Origin: Salmonella bongori NCTC 12419
GTDB lineage: Bacteria; Pseudomonadota; Gammaproteobacteria; Enterobacterales; Enterobacteriaceae
Length of the DNA: 64,000 nucleotides
Assembly (NCBI RefSeq): GCF_000252995.1
Contig: NC_015761.1
Span: 2,914,001-2,978,000, forward strand
Direction: 5' to 3'
This document shows positions 34,266 through 44,166 of this stretch, one piece after another (within the stretch, counting starts at the first letter, position 1; every line of letters begins with the position of its first letter). The position numbers and the translations under genes were made by a program. The notes under the pieces are model-generated. The model was not told the origin of the DNA, made no database searches, and saw only the letters and a program-made list of their open reading frames with translations.

Positions 34266-35539
34266 ACCGCCGCCTCCCCGATATCGACGCCAAATTGCGC
34301 CAATAGATATCTTTCCGCTTTTTCATTCCAGATACCGTGCGTCTCTTCAACCAGACGCGCCAGCTCCCTGAACAACGGATCCGTTTTCCCTTTTTCGGCA
34401 AAATCAGTAATCGCCGTCAGCGGCATGGTGACGCCGTTATAGATTAGCTTTTTACCGCCAGGAATATCCGGCAGGTTGAGTACGGTGTCCGGCACCGCAT
34501 CCAGCCCACCGATATGCGTCACCATGAATGAAGGCTGAAGCTGTCCTGTTGCGCTGAGTGCTATCGCCTCTTTCATATCATCCGTGGAGCCGCCGGAAGT
34601 GCCCACCACATGGGTACTGTTGTAATGTACGTTATAAAAATTAAACGGTACTTTAAAGTGGCTATCTGTCGGACCCGCGAAAAAGTTCAGGCAACCATCT
34701 TCTGCGAGAAGATCGTCAGCCATCTCAACGACAGACGGAACGGCGGCATAAACAAAGACATCATCAAAGCCTGCGCCATCGGTTAATGCCCGAAGTTGCG
34801 CAGCAGGATCAGCCATGTCCGCGGTATTCACATAGATAAGCTCAATGCCCTTCTCGGCGGCCTGTTTGACCGGCAGCAGTTTTTTCGCCTGCGCCAGGCG
34901 GGCTTCATCGATATCAACCACCACAACTCGCGACGGCTGTAGCCCACCGTTAACGGCATAGTCAATCGCGCCAATGCCCATTGGTCCGGCACAGGCCAGG
35001 AGTGCGATATTACCGCCGGGTTTGATTCCCATGCGATGTTCATAAACATAAGGCGTTGTATGATAATTCGCATTATAGGCGCCGATAATGCAGCACATCG
35101 GTTCCGCCAGTGATGCTGCGGCAAAATAAGAACCGTGATACGGTAAAACACAGCCCAGATTAATCGCTACTTCCGGGATTATCATGTACGTGGCATTACC
35201 GCCAAAATATTCGTAGCTGTAGCCGGCAGAATAACCGCTCGGCAAGCCCATCGCCGGTTGTAAAACAAAACGCTGACCTTTTTTATATTTATCAGTCAGG
35301 TTTTTTCCTACTTCGACGATAATTCCGGCACATTCATGACCAGTAATGACTGGATGATTTTCCAGGTCATCTGGCACTCGCTTATGTTCACTGCCTAATA
35401 AAGCGGCTTTCCAGGTGGAGAGACATACGCTGTCGGAAATTACGCTGACGAGCAGTTCATTTTCAGTAATATCAGGTAATTCAAACTCACGGATACGGAC
35501 ATCCCGCTTGCCATATATAGCAGCTACTTTCGTTTTCAT
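34262..35539 (-). CDS. yggP: Zinc-type alcohol dehydrogenase YggP
   Basis: 425 residues, medium-chain dehydrogenase/reductase. GHECAGIIVEVG (near 67-78) carries the conserved zinc-site His/Glu, and GPMGIGAIDYA (near 185-195) is the nucleotide-binding region. Longer than typical MDR enzymes, with an extended C terminus. It sits between cmtA and yggF, so it may oxidise a polyol phosphate delivered by the PTS to a ketose phosphate (inference by analogy with sorbitol- and galactitol-phosphate dehydrogenases). Confidence 0.9.
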   Translation of the reverse strand: MKTKVAAIYGKRDVRIREFELPDITENELLVSVISDSVCLSTWKAALLGSEHKRVPDDLENHPVITGHECAGIIVEVGKNLTDKYKKGQRFVLQPAMGLPSGYSAGYSYEYFGGNATYMIIPEVAINLGCVLPYHGSYFAAASLAEPMCCIIGAYNANYHTTPYVYEHRMGIKPGGNIALLACAGPMGIGAIDYAVNGGLQPSRVVVVDIDEARLAQAKKLLPVKQAAEKGIELIYVNTADMADPAAQLRALTDGAGFDDVFVYAAVPSVVEMADDLLAEDGCLNFFAGPTDSHFKVPFNFYNVHYNSTHVVGTSGGSTDDMKEAIALSATGQLQPSFMVTHIGGLDAVPDTVLNLPDIPGGKKLIYNGVTMPLTAITDFAEKGKTDPLFRELARLVEETHGIWNEKAERYLLAQFGVDIGEAAV

Positions 35540-35562
35540 ATTTACTCCAGAAACCTGAAATA

Positions 35563-36942
35563 TTAATTCGATGTCAAATGGTTAAATAAATCATCAAGGC
35601 GCGGATCGCCAATATAATTCTTAATAAGTATTAAGGGCTTATCGCTGACTCGCTTAACACGTCCTTCAAGACTGGCGTGGGTAACGATAATATCGGCATC
35701 ATCCGGTACATTTTCGATAGCGTAATGTTTAACGTCGATAGTCAGGCCCGCCTTTTCCAGACGTCGGCGGAACGTTGTCGCGCCCATTGCGCTGGAGCCC
35801 ATCCCGGCATCGCAGACAAAGGCGATGCGTTTCACGTCGCGATATGAAAATTTGCCTTCCTGCTTCATGGCTTTCACCGCTTTAGCGGAATCGCTAAAAG
35901 TATCTTCGCTGTCGGCTTCGTTACTTTTTTCCATTTTCAAAATGAAAGCGGTGATAATAAAGGTCACTGCCGTTCCCGCCGTTACGCCAGCAATAGTCGC
36001 AAGGAAAGAACCTTTCGGCGTCAAAGCCAGATAGGCGAAAATTGAACCTGGACTCGGCCCCGCAACCAGACCGCCCCCCAGCAGGTTAAACACCCATGTT
36101 CCGCTCATCCCGCCGGCAATCATGGCAATGAGTGTTAATGGCTTCATCAGCACATAGGGAAAATAGAGTTCATGAATCCCACCGAGGAAATGGATAATCA
36201 TGGCGCCAGGCGCAGATTTCTTTGCCATACCTTTACCGAAAAACGTAAAGGCAAGTAACAAACCTAAACCAGGACCTGGATTTGAAGCCACCATAAAGAA
36301 AATAGATTTTCCGGTTTCCGAGGCCTGCTGCATTCCCAACGGATAATAGACCCCCTGATCGATGGCATTGTTCAGAAAGAGAATTTTTGCCGGCTCATTA
36401 ATTAAGGACAATAACGGCAGATAGCCTGCATGGACTAACGATTCAATACACTCTTTCACAAAGTTATTGGCAATAAGTACTGCCGGACCAATCACTTCGA
36501 ACCCCAGCAAACACAGGATCATCCCGGCGATGCCCAGCGAAAAGTTATTAATCACCATCTCAAAACCGGCAGGAATCCGCTTCTCCAGCAGCCGATCAAT
36601 ATGTTTAATGATGAGACCGCCAAGAGGCCCCATGATCATTGAGCCAAGAAACATAGGAATATCAGCGCCGATAATAACGCCAATGGTGCCAATCCCCCCC
36701 ATTACGGCGCCACGTTTTCCCCCAACCAGATGCCCACCGGTAGAACCTATCATTACTGGCAGTAAATAGGTTATCATCGGGCCGACAATTTTGGCGAAAT
36801 GCTCATTCGGCATCCACCCTGTTGGAATAAATAATGCAGTAATAAAACCCCAGGCAATAAAAGCGCCAATATTGGGAATGACCATCGCGGTCAAAAAGCC
36901 CCCAAAAGCCTGGACCTTTGCACGAGCAGACTTGTGTTCCAT
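35563..36942 (-). CDS. cmtA: PTS mannitol-family EIICB component CmtA
   Basis: 459 residues, membrane permease and EIIB of a cryptic mannitol-type phosphotransferase system. The EIIC domain (about 1-335) is hydrophobic and includes GGIHELYFPYVLMKP, the GIHE motif of mannitol/fructose permeases. The C-terminal EIIB domain carries the phospho-accepting Cys377 in CDAGMGSSAMG. EIIA is separate (cmtB, 27 bases upstream). The substrate is not settled. Confidence 0.94.
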   Translation of the reverse strand: MEHKSARAKVQAFGGFLTAMVIPNIGAFIAWGFITALFIPTGWMPNEHFAKIVGPMITYLLPVMIGSTGGHLVGGKRGAVMGGIGTIGVIIGADIPMFLGSMIMGPLGGLIIKHIDRLLEKRIPAGFEMVINNFSLGIAGMILCLLGFEVIGPAVLIANNFVKECIESLVHAGYLPLLSLINEPAKILFLNNAIDQGVYYPLGMQQASETGKSIFFMVASNPGPGLGLLLAFTFFGKGMAKKSAPGAMIIHFLGGIHELYFPYVLMKPLTLIAMIAGGMSGTWVFNLLGGGLVAGPSPGSIFAYLALTPKGSFLATIAGVTAGTAVTFIITAFILKMEKSNEADSEDTFSDSAKAVKAMKQEGKFSYRDVKRIAFVCDAGMGSSAMGATTFRRRLEKAGLTIDVKHYAIENVPDDADIIVTHASLEGRVKRVSDKPLILIKNYIGDPRLDDLFNHLTSN

Positions 36943-36969
36943 AATAATATCCTGTAAAGGAGAAAGTAA

Positions 36970-37413
36970 TTATGCGCGAGCTATAATATCCGCCAACTCT
37001 TTTTCTGATGTAGCAACGAATAACGCTGTCAGTGAGTCCTCTTCACATAATAATTCACTTAATGCCTGAATAGCGCCGATATGTGAATCAGAATCTGCGG
37101 CTGACAGACCTATTAATAATTTTATACCTTCATCCTCGTCAGTAAACTTCACGTCCTGGTTGAGTAAGGTTAATGACATCCCGGTTTTCAACGCGCCACA
37201 CTCCGGACGCGCATGAGGCATTGCGACACCAGGAGCCAGTATATAATAAGGGCCATTGCTGACTGTTGAATCTTTGATGGCCTGAATATAATTCTCATTT
37301 ATATATCGATTGGCCAAAAGCGATGCCATAGAAAAATCAACAGCCTCCTGCCAATTTACTGCTGCTGGTTTTATCGTAATAGATGCTTCAGGGAAATAAT
37401 CTATTAACCGCAT
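36970..37413 (-). CDS. cmtB: PTS mannitol-family EIIA component CmtB
   Basis: 147 residues, PTS EIIA type 2 domain. The phospho-accepting His67 lies in APGVAMPHARPE. It takes phosphate from HPr and passes it to Cys377 of CmtA. First gene of the leftward cmtB-cmtA-yggP-yggF-yggD-yggC run; the AT-rich gap upstream should hold the promoter. Confidence 0.95.
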   Translation of the reverse strand: MRLIDYFPEASITIKPAAVNWQEAVDFSMASLLANRYINENYIQAIKDSTVSNGPYYILAPGVAMPHARPECGALKTGMSLTLLNQDVKFTDEDEGIKLLIGLSAADSDSHIGAIQALSELLCEEDSLTALFVATSEKELADIIARA

Positions 37414-37688
37414 AAACTATCCTTATTTTATTTTTAGGGTACAACGTGTTGTTAAAAACAAAATACGCTGGCGGCAAAATGAAAGCAATCAGGGAGAAAA
37501 AATGAGCATTTAAAATGCGATGAATATAATATCATTGAAAAACAAACACATAAAACAATTAAAATAAAAATCAAGAGTAAATATGTGATGCGTACTGCAA
37601 ATGCAACAAATAATAATATGCAATAATTGTGATAGCGATCGCAAATAAATGCTTGTGATAATAAAAATAAATTTACTCAGTTGTAAAA
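37414..37688. other. AT-rich intergenic region, cmtB to tktA
   Basis: About 275 bases without a gene before the tktA terminator. Strongly AT-rich with several A and T runs, a likely H-NS/curved tract and the probable cmt promoter. A short palindrome acaac-gt-gttgt lies at 37441-37452. Otherwise I see nothing coding. Confidence 0.5.
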
Positions 37689-37710
37689 ACGGGCCGCCAG
37701 AGCGACCCGT
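37689..37710 (-). terminator. Rho-independent terminator of tktA
   Basis: On the minus strand acgggtcgc and gcggcccgt pair over 9 bases (one G-U), followed by a T run; on the plus strand six T also follow, so it may work in both directions. It lies 20 bases after the tktA stop. Confidence 0.88.
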
Positions 37711-37729
37711 TTTTTCTGCCATAAACGTA

Positions 37730-39721
37730 TTACAGCAGTTCTTTCGCCTTCGCCACCACGTTATCCACGGTGAAGCCGAACTCTTCGAACAGCAGTTCAG
37801 CCGGCGCGGATTCACCGAAGGTAGTCATGCCAACGATAGCGCCGTTCAGGCCAACGTATTTGAACCAGTAGTCCGCGATACCCGCTTCAATAGCCACACG
37901 CGCAGAGACCGCCTTCGGCAGCACCGCTTCACGGTAGGCCGCATCCTGCTTGTCGAATGCGTCGGTGGACGGCATAGACACGACGCGCGCCTTCACGCCT
38001 TCGGCAGTCAGTTTTTCGTAAGCGGCAACCGCCAGTTCAACTTCTGAACCGGTGGCAATGAAGATAATCTGCGGCTGGCCCGCACAATCTTTCAGTACGT
38101 AACCACCGCGGGCGATATTCGCCAGTTGTTCTTCAGTACGTTCCTGCTGCGCCAGGTTCTGACGGGACAGAATCAGCGCGGTCGGGCCATCCTGACGCTC
38201 CACGCCGTATTTCCACGCCACGGCGGACTCCACCTGGTCGCACGGACGCCATGTGGACATGTTCGGCGTTACGCGCAAAGAAGCGACTTGTTCTACTGGC
38301 TGGTGCGTCGGGCCGTCTTCACCCAGACCGATGGAGTCGTGGGTATAGACCATCACCTGACGCTGTTTCATCAGCGCCGCCATACGCACCGCGTTACGCG
38401 CATATTCCACAAACATCAGGAAGGTGGAGGTGTACGGCAGGAAACCACCGTGCAGAGAGATACCGTTGGCGATCGCGGTCATACCGAATTCGCGCACGCC
38501 GTAATGGATATAGTTACCCGCCGCGTCTTCGTTGATCGCTTTTGAGCCAGACCACAGGGTCAGGTTAGAAGGCGCCAGGTCAGCAGAGCCACCGAGGAAT
38601 TCCGGCAGCAGCGGGCCGAAGGCTTCAATCGCGTTCTGGGAAGCCTTACGGCTGGCGATTTTCGCTGGGTTCGCCTGCAGCTTCGCGATGAACTCATTCG
38701 CTTTGGCATCGAAATCAGATGGCATTTCACCTTTCATACGGCGGGTGAACTCAGCGGCTTCCTGCGGGAAGGCTTTCTCATAAGCCGCGAATTTTTCATT
38801 CCAGGCAGACTCTTTCGCCTGACCGGCTTCTTTCGCATCCCACTGCGCGTAGATGTCAGACGGGATTTCAAACGGACCGTATTTCCAGCCAAGCTGTTCA
38901 CGGGTCAGCGCGATTTCTGCGTCGCCCAGCGGCGCGCCGTGGGAGTCGTGGGTGCCCTGTTTGTTCGGTGAGCCAAAGCCGATGATGGTTTTGCACATCA
39001 GTAGCGACGGCTTGTCGGTGACCGCGCGCGCTTCTTCGGTTGCGCGTTTAATTGCCTGCGCATCGTGACCGTCGATACCGCGGATTACATGCCAGCCGTA
39101 GGCTTCAAAGCGTTTTGCGGTATCGTCGGTGAACCAGCCTTCAACGTGACCATCGATGGAAATACCGTTGTCATCGTAGAACGCAATCAGTTTGCCCAAT
39201 TTCAGGGTACCAGCCAGGGAGCATACCTCATGAGAGATACCTTCCATCATGCAGCCGTCGCCCATGAACACATAGGTGAAGTGGTCAACGATGTCGTGAC
39301 CCGGACGGTTAAACTGCGCCGCTAACGTTTTCTCGGCAATCGCCATACCAACCGCATTGGCAATGCCCTGCCCCAGCGGACCGGTGGTGGTTTCCACGCC
39401 TGCGGTGTAACCCACTTCCGGGTGACCAGGCGTTTTAGAGTGCAACTGACGGAAGTTCTGCAGCTCGGACATCGGCAGGTCATAGCCGGTGAGGTGCAGC
39501 AGGCTGTAGATCAGCATCGAGCCGTGGCCGTTGGACAACACAAAGCGGTCGCGGTCGGCCCAGGACGGGTTGTTCGGGTTGTGGTTCAGGAAATCACGCC
39601 ACAGGACTTCGGCAATGTCAGCCATACCCATTGGGGCACCCGGGTGACCGGATTTGGCTTTCTGTACTGCGTCCATGCTCAGCGCACGAATAGCATTGGC
39701 AAGCTCTTTACGTGAGGACAT
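37730..39721 (-). CDS. tktA: Transketolase A
   Basis: Thiamine-diphosphate enzyme moving two-carbon units between sugar phosphates in the pentose phosphate pathway. 663 residues from ATG 39719-39721 (MSSRKELANA); an extension of 10 codons is rejected on family length. The ThDP motif GDGCMMEG...DDN lies near 154-186; the transketolase signature GEDGPTHQPVEQ is near 410-421. It stands alone with its own terminator and supplies erythrose 4-phosphate to the Epd enzyme encoded in this window. Confidence 0.98.
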   Translation of the reverse strand: MSSRKELANAIRALSMDAVQKAKSGHPGAPMGMADIAEVLWRDFLNHNPNNPSWADRDRFVLSNGHGSMLIYSLLHLTGYDLPMSELQNFRQLHSKTPGHPEVGYTAGVETTTGPLGQGIANAVGMAIAEKTLAAQFNRPGHDIVDHFTYVFMGDGCMMEGISHEVCSLAGTLKLGKLIAFYDDNGISIDGHVEGWFTDDTAKRFEAYGWHVIRGIDGHDAQAIKRATEEARAVTDKPSLLMCKTIIGFGSPNKQGTHDSHGAPLGDAEIALTREQLGWKYGPFEIPSDIYAQWDAKEAGQAKESAWNEKFAAYEKAFPQEAAEFTRRMKGEMPSDFDAKANEFIAKLQANPAKIASRKASQNAIEAFGPLLPEFLGGSADLAPSNLTLWSGSKAINEDAAGNYIHYGVREFGMTAIANGISLHGGFLPYTSTFLMFVEYARNAVRMAALMKQRQVMVYTHDSIGLGEDGPTHQPVEQVASLRVTPNMSTWRPCDQVESAVAWKYGVERQDGPTALILSRQNLAQQERTEEQLANIARGGYVLKDCAGQPQIIFIATGSEVELAVAAYEKLTAEGVKARVVSMPSTDAFDKQDAAYREAVLPKAVSARVAIEAGIADYWFKYVGLNGAIVGMTTFGESAPAELLFEEFGFTVDNVVAKAKELL

Positions 39722-39997
39722 TTTGACTCCAGATCGGATGTTGAAGGCCATGCCCGTAACGACTTGACGACAGCGCGTTTTGGGCTACGCCGGAAAATTT
39801 GCCAACAATTTACCCCAAGCCGTGCGTCATGTACATGGAACATCCTTTTACCGCTTCAGAAATCTCCGGATCATGCTCGCATGTTGCGCAATCCGCTCGC
39901 TTGCCGGCTGTCGTTTTCTTTATACTTAGTTCGGGCGCCGGTTCATCTGCCAACGGCGTATTTTTTAAGACAATATTTATTCGTGCGGAAGATAAAA

Positions 39998-40756
39998 ATG
40001 AGAATTCGCGCTTTACTGCTTGCTATGGGCATGGCGACGGTGCTGACCGGCTGCCAGAATATGGACTCTAACGGACTGCTTTCCTCAGGCGCTGAAGCTT
40101 TTCAGGCCTATACACTAAGCGATGCGCAAGTCAAAGCGCTCAGCGATCAATCCTGTAAAGACCTCGACAGCAAAGCCACTATCGCGCCAGCGAACAGCGA
40201 ATACGCAAAAAGACTGGCAAAAATCGCTGCCGCTCTGGGGGATAACATCAACGGCCAGCCGGTAAACTATAAGGTTTATGAGACGAAAGACGTCAACGCC
40301 TTTGCGATGGCGAACGGCTGTATCCGCGTCTACAGCGGACTAATGGATATGATGACCGACAACGAAGTTGAAGCGGTTATCGGCCATGAGATGGGCCACG
40401 TCGCGCTGGGTCATGTGAAGAAAGGGATGCAGGTTGCGCTGGGTACGAACGCCGTGCGTGTGGCGGCGGCATCGGCTGGCGGGATTGTCGGCAGCCTGTC
40501 GCAATCACAGCTTGGCGATCTTGGTGAAAAACTGGTGAATTCGCAGTTCTCCCAGCGTCAGGAAGCCGAAGCGGATGATTATTCTTACGATCTGTTGCGC
40601 AAACGCGGTATCAGCCCGGCAGGACTCGCCACCAGCTTTGAGAAACTGGCAAAACTGGAAGCGGGCCGTCAAAGCTCGATGTTCGACGATCACCCGGCAT
40701 CCGCCGAGCGCGCACAGCATATTCGCGATCGCATGAGCGCGGACGGGATTAAATAA
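39998..40756 (+). CDS. loiP: Outer-membrane M48 metalloprotease LoiP (YggG)
   Basis: Lipoprotein Zn protease induced by low osmolarity, reported to work with the periplasmic BepA/YfgC. 252 residues from ATG 39998 (MRIRALLLAMGM); the open frame extends 78 codons upstream but family length and the signal sequence fix the start. Lipobox LTGC with Cys19 as the lipidated residue. HEMGH near residue 135 gives the two zinc His ligands, and EAEAD near 190 the third ligand. The 276-base gap upstream divides it from divergent tktA. Confidence 0.95.
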   Translation: MRIRALLLAMGMATVLTGCQNMDSNGLLSSGAEAFQAYTLSDAQVKALSDQSCKDLDSKATIAPANSEYAKRLAKIAAALGDNINGQPVNYKVYETKDVNAFAMANGCIRVYSGLMDMMTDNEVEAVIGHEMGHVALGHVKKGMQVALGTNAVRVAAASAGGIVGSLSQSQLGDLGEKLVNSQFSQRQEAEADDYSYDLLRKRGISPAGLATSFEKLAKLEAGRQSSMFDDHPASAERAQHIRDRMSADGIK

Positions 40757-40767
40757 TCCCCGGACAG

Positions 40768-40839
40768 TGCCGGATGGCGGCGTGAACGCCTTATCCGGCC
40801 AACACGCTGGCCCGGTAAGCGTCGCGCCGCCGGGCAATG
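40768..40839. repeat. BIME between loiP and speB
   Basis: Two REP units: tgccggatggcggcgtgaac with gccttatccggcc, and ggcccggtaagcgtcgcgcc with gccgggc, between convergent genes. Confidence 0.88.
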
Positions 40840-40844
40840 CGCGA

Positions 40845-41765
40845 TTACTCGCCTTTCTTCGCCGCCTGGATATACAACATCTCCAGCGCTAAGGTTGCCG
40901 CCGCCAGCGCGGTGATCTCTGATTGATCGTAGGCTGGCGCGACTTCCACTACATCCATACCGACAATGTTCAGATCTTTCAGGCCGCGCACCAGTTTAAT
41001 AGCGCGATCGGAGGTCAAACCACCGATCACCGGCGTACCGGTACCCGGTGCAAACGCAGGATCCAGACAGTCGATATCAAAGGTCAGATAGACCGGCATA
41101 TCGCCGACGATCTGTTTCACCTGCGCGAGAATATCTTCCACGCCGCGATCGTTGACCTGGCAGGCATCCAGCACGGTAAAGCCATTGTCTTTGTCAAACT
41201 CAGTACGAATACCGATCTGTACCGAATGATGCGGATCGATCAGGCCTTCTTTCGGCGCGGTGTAGAACATTGTGCCGTGATCGAATTCGCAGCCGTTAGC
41301 GTAGGTATCGGTATGCGCGTCAAAATGTACCAGCGCCATTTTGCCAAAATGTTTCGCGTGGGCGCGCAGCAGTGGTAGTGTGACGAAGTGGTCGCCGCCG
41401 AAAGAGAGCATACGCTTGCCTGCAGACAGCAGTTTTTCAGCGTGCGCCTGTAATTTTTCACTCATTTCGCGGGCATCGCCAAATGCATACACCAGATCGC
41501 CGCAGTCCACGACGTTCAGGCGCTCGCGCATGTCAAAATTCCACGGGAAACGGTGATGTTCCCAGGCCAGATTGGTCGACACCTGACGGATCGCTGCCGG
41601 ACCATGACGACCGCCAGCACGACCAGACGTTGCCATATCAAACGGTACGCCAGTGATCACCCAGTCGGCATCGCTATCATACGGCTGGAAGTTCATTGGC
41701 AGACGTAAAAAACCAAACGCATTAGAAACCAGTGAGTTATCGTACTGATGACCTAAGGTGCTCAT
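40845..41765 (-). CDS. speB: Agmatinase SpeB
   Basis: Mn-dependent ureohydrolase converting agmatine to putrescine and urea. 306 residues, the length of E. coli SpeB. Metal ligands are in SFGGDHF (near 120), HFDAHTDTY (near 148) and FDIDCLDPAFAPGTGTP (near 227). It follows speA on the same strand, with a strong hairpin and a BIME between, so speB may have its own promoter. With SpeA it forms the arginine route to putrescine. Confidence 0.98.
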   Translation of the reverse strand: MSTLGHQYDNSLVSNAFGFLRLPMNFQPYDSDADWVITGVPFDMATSGRAGGRHGPAAIRQVSTNLAWEHHRFPWNFDMRERLNVVDCGDLVYAFGDAREMSEKLQAHAEKLLSAGKRMLSFGGDHFVTLPLLRAHAKHFGKMALVHFDAHTDTYANGCEFDHGTMFYTAPKEGLIDPHHSVQIGIRTEFDKDNGFTVLDACQVNDRGVEDILAQVKQIVGDMPVYLTFDIDCLDPAFAPGTGTPVIGGLTSDRAIKLVRGLKDLNIVGMDVVEVAPAYDQSEITALAAATLALEMLYIQAAKKGE

Positions 41766-41804
41766 GTCCAGACCTCTTTTAAAGTCGCTGCATTAAAACA
41801 GATG

Positions 41805-41848
41805 AAAAAAATCCCCTCCGCGTCGTTAGGCCCGACGAGGAAGGGATT
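41805..41848 (-). terminator. Terminator/attenuator between speA and speB
   Basis: On the minus strand, after the BIME that follows speA, a 16-base near-perfect stem (aatcccttcctcgtcg with cgacgcggaggggatt) is followed by a run of six or more T. It should end most speA transcripts 40 bases before the speB start. Confidence 0.88.
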
Positions 41849-41919
41849 GATTCGGTAACTGTATATTTATGGCGAATTATCGCCGTAAATTCATACGGGT
41901 TCAAGTGAGTATAGCATTC

Positions 41920-41989
41920 TGCCAGATGACGGCGTCGCCTTATCCGGCATGGATTCGTAGTCCCGGTTAGCGCTACGCCATCGGGCACC
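41920..41989. repeat. BIME after speA
   Basis: Two REP units, tgccagatgacggcgtcgcc with ttatccggca, and ggttagcgctacgcc with atcgggca, directly after the speA stop. Confidence 0.82.
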
Positions 41990-41994
41990 AACGT

Positions 41995-43971
41995 TTACTC
42001 ATCTTCAAGATAAGTATAACCATACAGTCCCGCTTCAAATTCCTCAAGGAACTGCTGCTGCAACGCATCGTCCAGATCCGTCTGTTTTACCTGGTCGCGG
42101 AAATGCGTTAACAGCGTTTTCGGATCCAGTTGCACATATTGCAGCATATCCGCAACGGTATCGCCTTCGTCCGACAGCTCAACCTCGACGCTACCATCCG
42201 GGAAGACAAATACATCAACCGCTTCAGTATCGCCAAACAGGTTGTGCATGTTACCGAGGATCTCCTGGTAGGCACCGACCATAAAAAAGCCGAGCATCGG
42301 TGGATTCTCTGGATCGTATTCCGGCATCGGCATCGTCGTGGCGATACCGTCGCCATCGATATAGTGGTCGATAGCGCCATCGGAATCACAGGTAATATCC
42401 AGCAGCACGGCACGACGTTCCGGTACCTGATCTAACCCTTCCAGCGGCAGCACCGGGAAGAGCTGATCGATTCCCCACGCGTCCGGCATCGACTGGAACA
42501 GCGAGAAGTTGACGTACATTTTGTCCGCCATCCGCTCTTGCAGTTCGTCGATAATCGGACGATGCGCACGGTTTTGCGGGTCCAGTTGCTTCTGCACTTC
42601 ATGGCACATGCTGAGATAAAGTTGCTCCGCCCAGGCGCGCTCCTGCAAACTAAATGCGCCGGAAGAGTAACCGATATGAATATCATGCAGATCCATTTGG
42701 CTGTCATGCAGCCACTCACGCAGCGAGCGGCGGGTGCCAGGCTTATGCATCTCCTGCCAGGTTTCCCACAGATTCTGCAACGCGCGCGGCGCATCTTCAG
42801 CAGGGGCAGTCGGATCCGTGTATTCGTTACGCTCCACGCCGATAATGTTAGATACCAGTACAGTATGGTGCGCAGTGACGGCGCGGCCAGACTCGGTAAT
42901 CACCGTCGGATGCGGTAAACCATGCTCTTCGCAGGCGTCGCCAATCGCCCAGATGATGTTATTGGCATATTCGTTCAGGCCATAGTTCACCGAACAGTCA
43001 GACTGCGAGCGGGTACCTTCATAATCCACCCCCAGACCGCCGCCTACGTCGAAGCACTGGATATTAACGCCCAGTTTATGCAACTCGACATAGAAACGCG
43101 CGGACTCGCGCACGCCGGTCGCGATATCGCGAATGTTCGCCATCTGCGAGCCCAGGTGGAAGTGCAACAGTTGCAGACTGTCCAGACGCCCGGCGTCGCG
43201 CAGGGTCTCCACCAGTTGTAGTACCTGCGTCGCCGCCAGGCCAAATTTCGATTTTTCACCGCCGGAGGATTGCCACTTGCCAGAACCCTGCGAGGCCAGA
43301 CGCGCACGCACGCCCAGGCGAGGAACTACGTTCAGACGCTCAGCTTCTTCCAGTACAATGGCGATTTCAGACATCTTTTCGATGACCAGATAAACCTTAT
43401 GGCCCATCTTCTCGCCAATCAACGCTAAGCGAATGTATTCCCGGTCCTTATAGCCATTACAAACGATCACGCTACGGGTCATGCCAGCATGCGCCAGCAC
43501 CGCCATCAATTCCGCTTTCGAGCCCGCTTCCAGCCCCAGCGGTTCGCCGGAATGAATGAGGGATTCGATCACGCGGCGGTGCTGATTGACCTTAATCGGA
43601 TAAACGAGGAAGTAGTCGCCGTTATAACCGTAAGATTCCCGCGCGCGCTTAAACGCCGCGTTAATAGAACGCAAACGGTGTTGCAGGATTTGCGGGAAGC
43701 AAAATAGCGCAGGCAGACGCTGACCTTGCGCTTCGCGTGCTTTCACCAGTTTGGCGAGATCGACGCGCGCTTCGGGGACGTCGGGATCGGGGCATACGCT
43801 GATGTGGCCCAGCTCGTTGACGTCATAATAATTATTGCCCCACCAGGCAATATTGTAAGTGCGCAGCATCTTGCTGGCTTCCTGGGAGCTCATTGCAACC
43901 TCCTGCATGGAGCGTAGTACACCCTGTTCGCCTGCTGACGAAGGCGAACCCATAGACATGTCGTCAGACAT
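41995..43971 (-). CDS. speA: Biosynthetic arginine decarboxylase SpeA
   Basis: PLP enzyme (alanine-racemase fold, group IV decarboxylase) converting arginine to agmatine for polyamine synthesis. 658 residues from ATG 43969-43971 (MSDDMSMGSPSSAG) with GAGG 6 bases upstream; the four-codon extension is rejected. The PLP lysine is in YPIKVNQHR near residue 127; the glycine-rich FDVGGGLGVDYEG and the C-terminal LDITCDSDG follow. It lies 8 bases after the small gene yqgB, whose stop codon overlaps the speA ribosome binding site, so the two are probably coupled. Confidence 0.97.
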   Translation of the reverse strand: MSDDMSMGSPSSAGEQGVLRSMQEVAMSSQEASKMLRTYNIAWWGNNYYDVNELGHISVCPDPDVPEARVDLAKLVKAREAQGQRLPALFCFPQILQHRLRSINAAFKRARESYGYNGDYFLVYPIKVNQHRRVIESLIHSGEPLGLEAGSKAELMAVLAHAGMTRSVIVCNGYKDREYIRLALIGEKMGHKVYLVIEKMSEIAIVLEEAERLNVVPRLGVRARLASQGSGKWQSSGGEKSKFGLAATQVLQLVETLRDAGRLDSLQLLHFHLGSQMANIRDIATGVRESARFYVELHKLGVNIQCFDVGGGLGVDYEGTRSQSDCSVNYGLNEYANNIIWAIGDACEEHGLPHPTVITESGRAVTAHHTVLVSNIIGVERNEYTDPTAPAEDAPRALQNLWETWQEMHKPGTRRSLREWLHDSQMDLHDIHIGYSSGAFSLQERAWAEQLYLSMCHEVQKQLDPQNRAHRPIIDELQERMADKMYVNFSLFQSMPDAWGIDQLFPVLPLEGLDQVPERRAVLLDITCDSDGAIDHYIDGDGIATTMPMPEYDPENPPMLGFFMVGAYQEILGNMHNLFGDTEAVDVFVFPDGSVEVELSDEGDTVADMLQYVQLDPKTLLTHFRDQVKQTDLDDALQQQFLEEFEAGLYGYTYLEDE

Positions 43972-43979
43972 AGCGAACC

Positions 43980-44111
43980 TCAAATTTTATTAGCAAGTGT
44001 AAAACAGTTGACTACTATCGCAATCCGAAGATGCGATAACAACCCATAAACAAGCGGATTTTCCAGCAGATAGTACTGATGCTCCGCCTGCGCGACCGGT
44101 TTCTTTTTCAT
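43980..44111 (-). CDS. yqgB: Small protein YqgB
   Basis: 43-codon gene immediately upstream of speA. The product begins MKKKPVAQ and ends FTLANKI; it has a basic N terminus and a moderately hydrophobic C-terminal half (LRIAIVVNCF). It matches the E. coli small protein YqgB in position, length and sequence as I remember it. The function is unknown; recent work in Salmonella links YqgB to acid adaptation, of which I am not sure. Its TGA lies inside the speA ribosome binding region (aatttgagg). It has only a weak ribosome binding site of its own. Confidence 0.88.
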   Translation of the reverse strand: MKKKPVAQAEHQYYLLENPLVYGLLSHLRIAIVVNCFTLANKI

Positions 44112-44166
44112 ATCATTGTAAAACACGTAACCGAACTCACAGACAATGGTTCGGCGAAACCACGAG

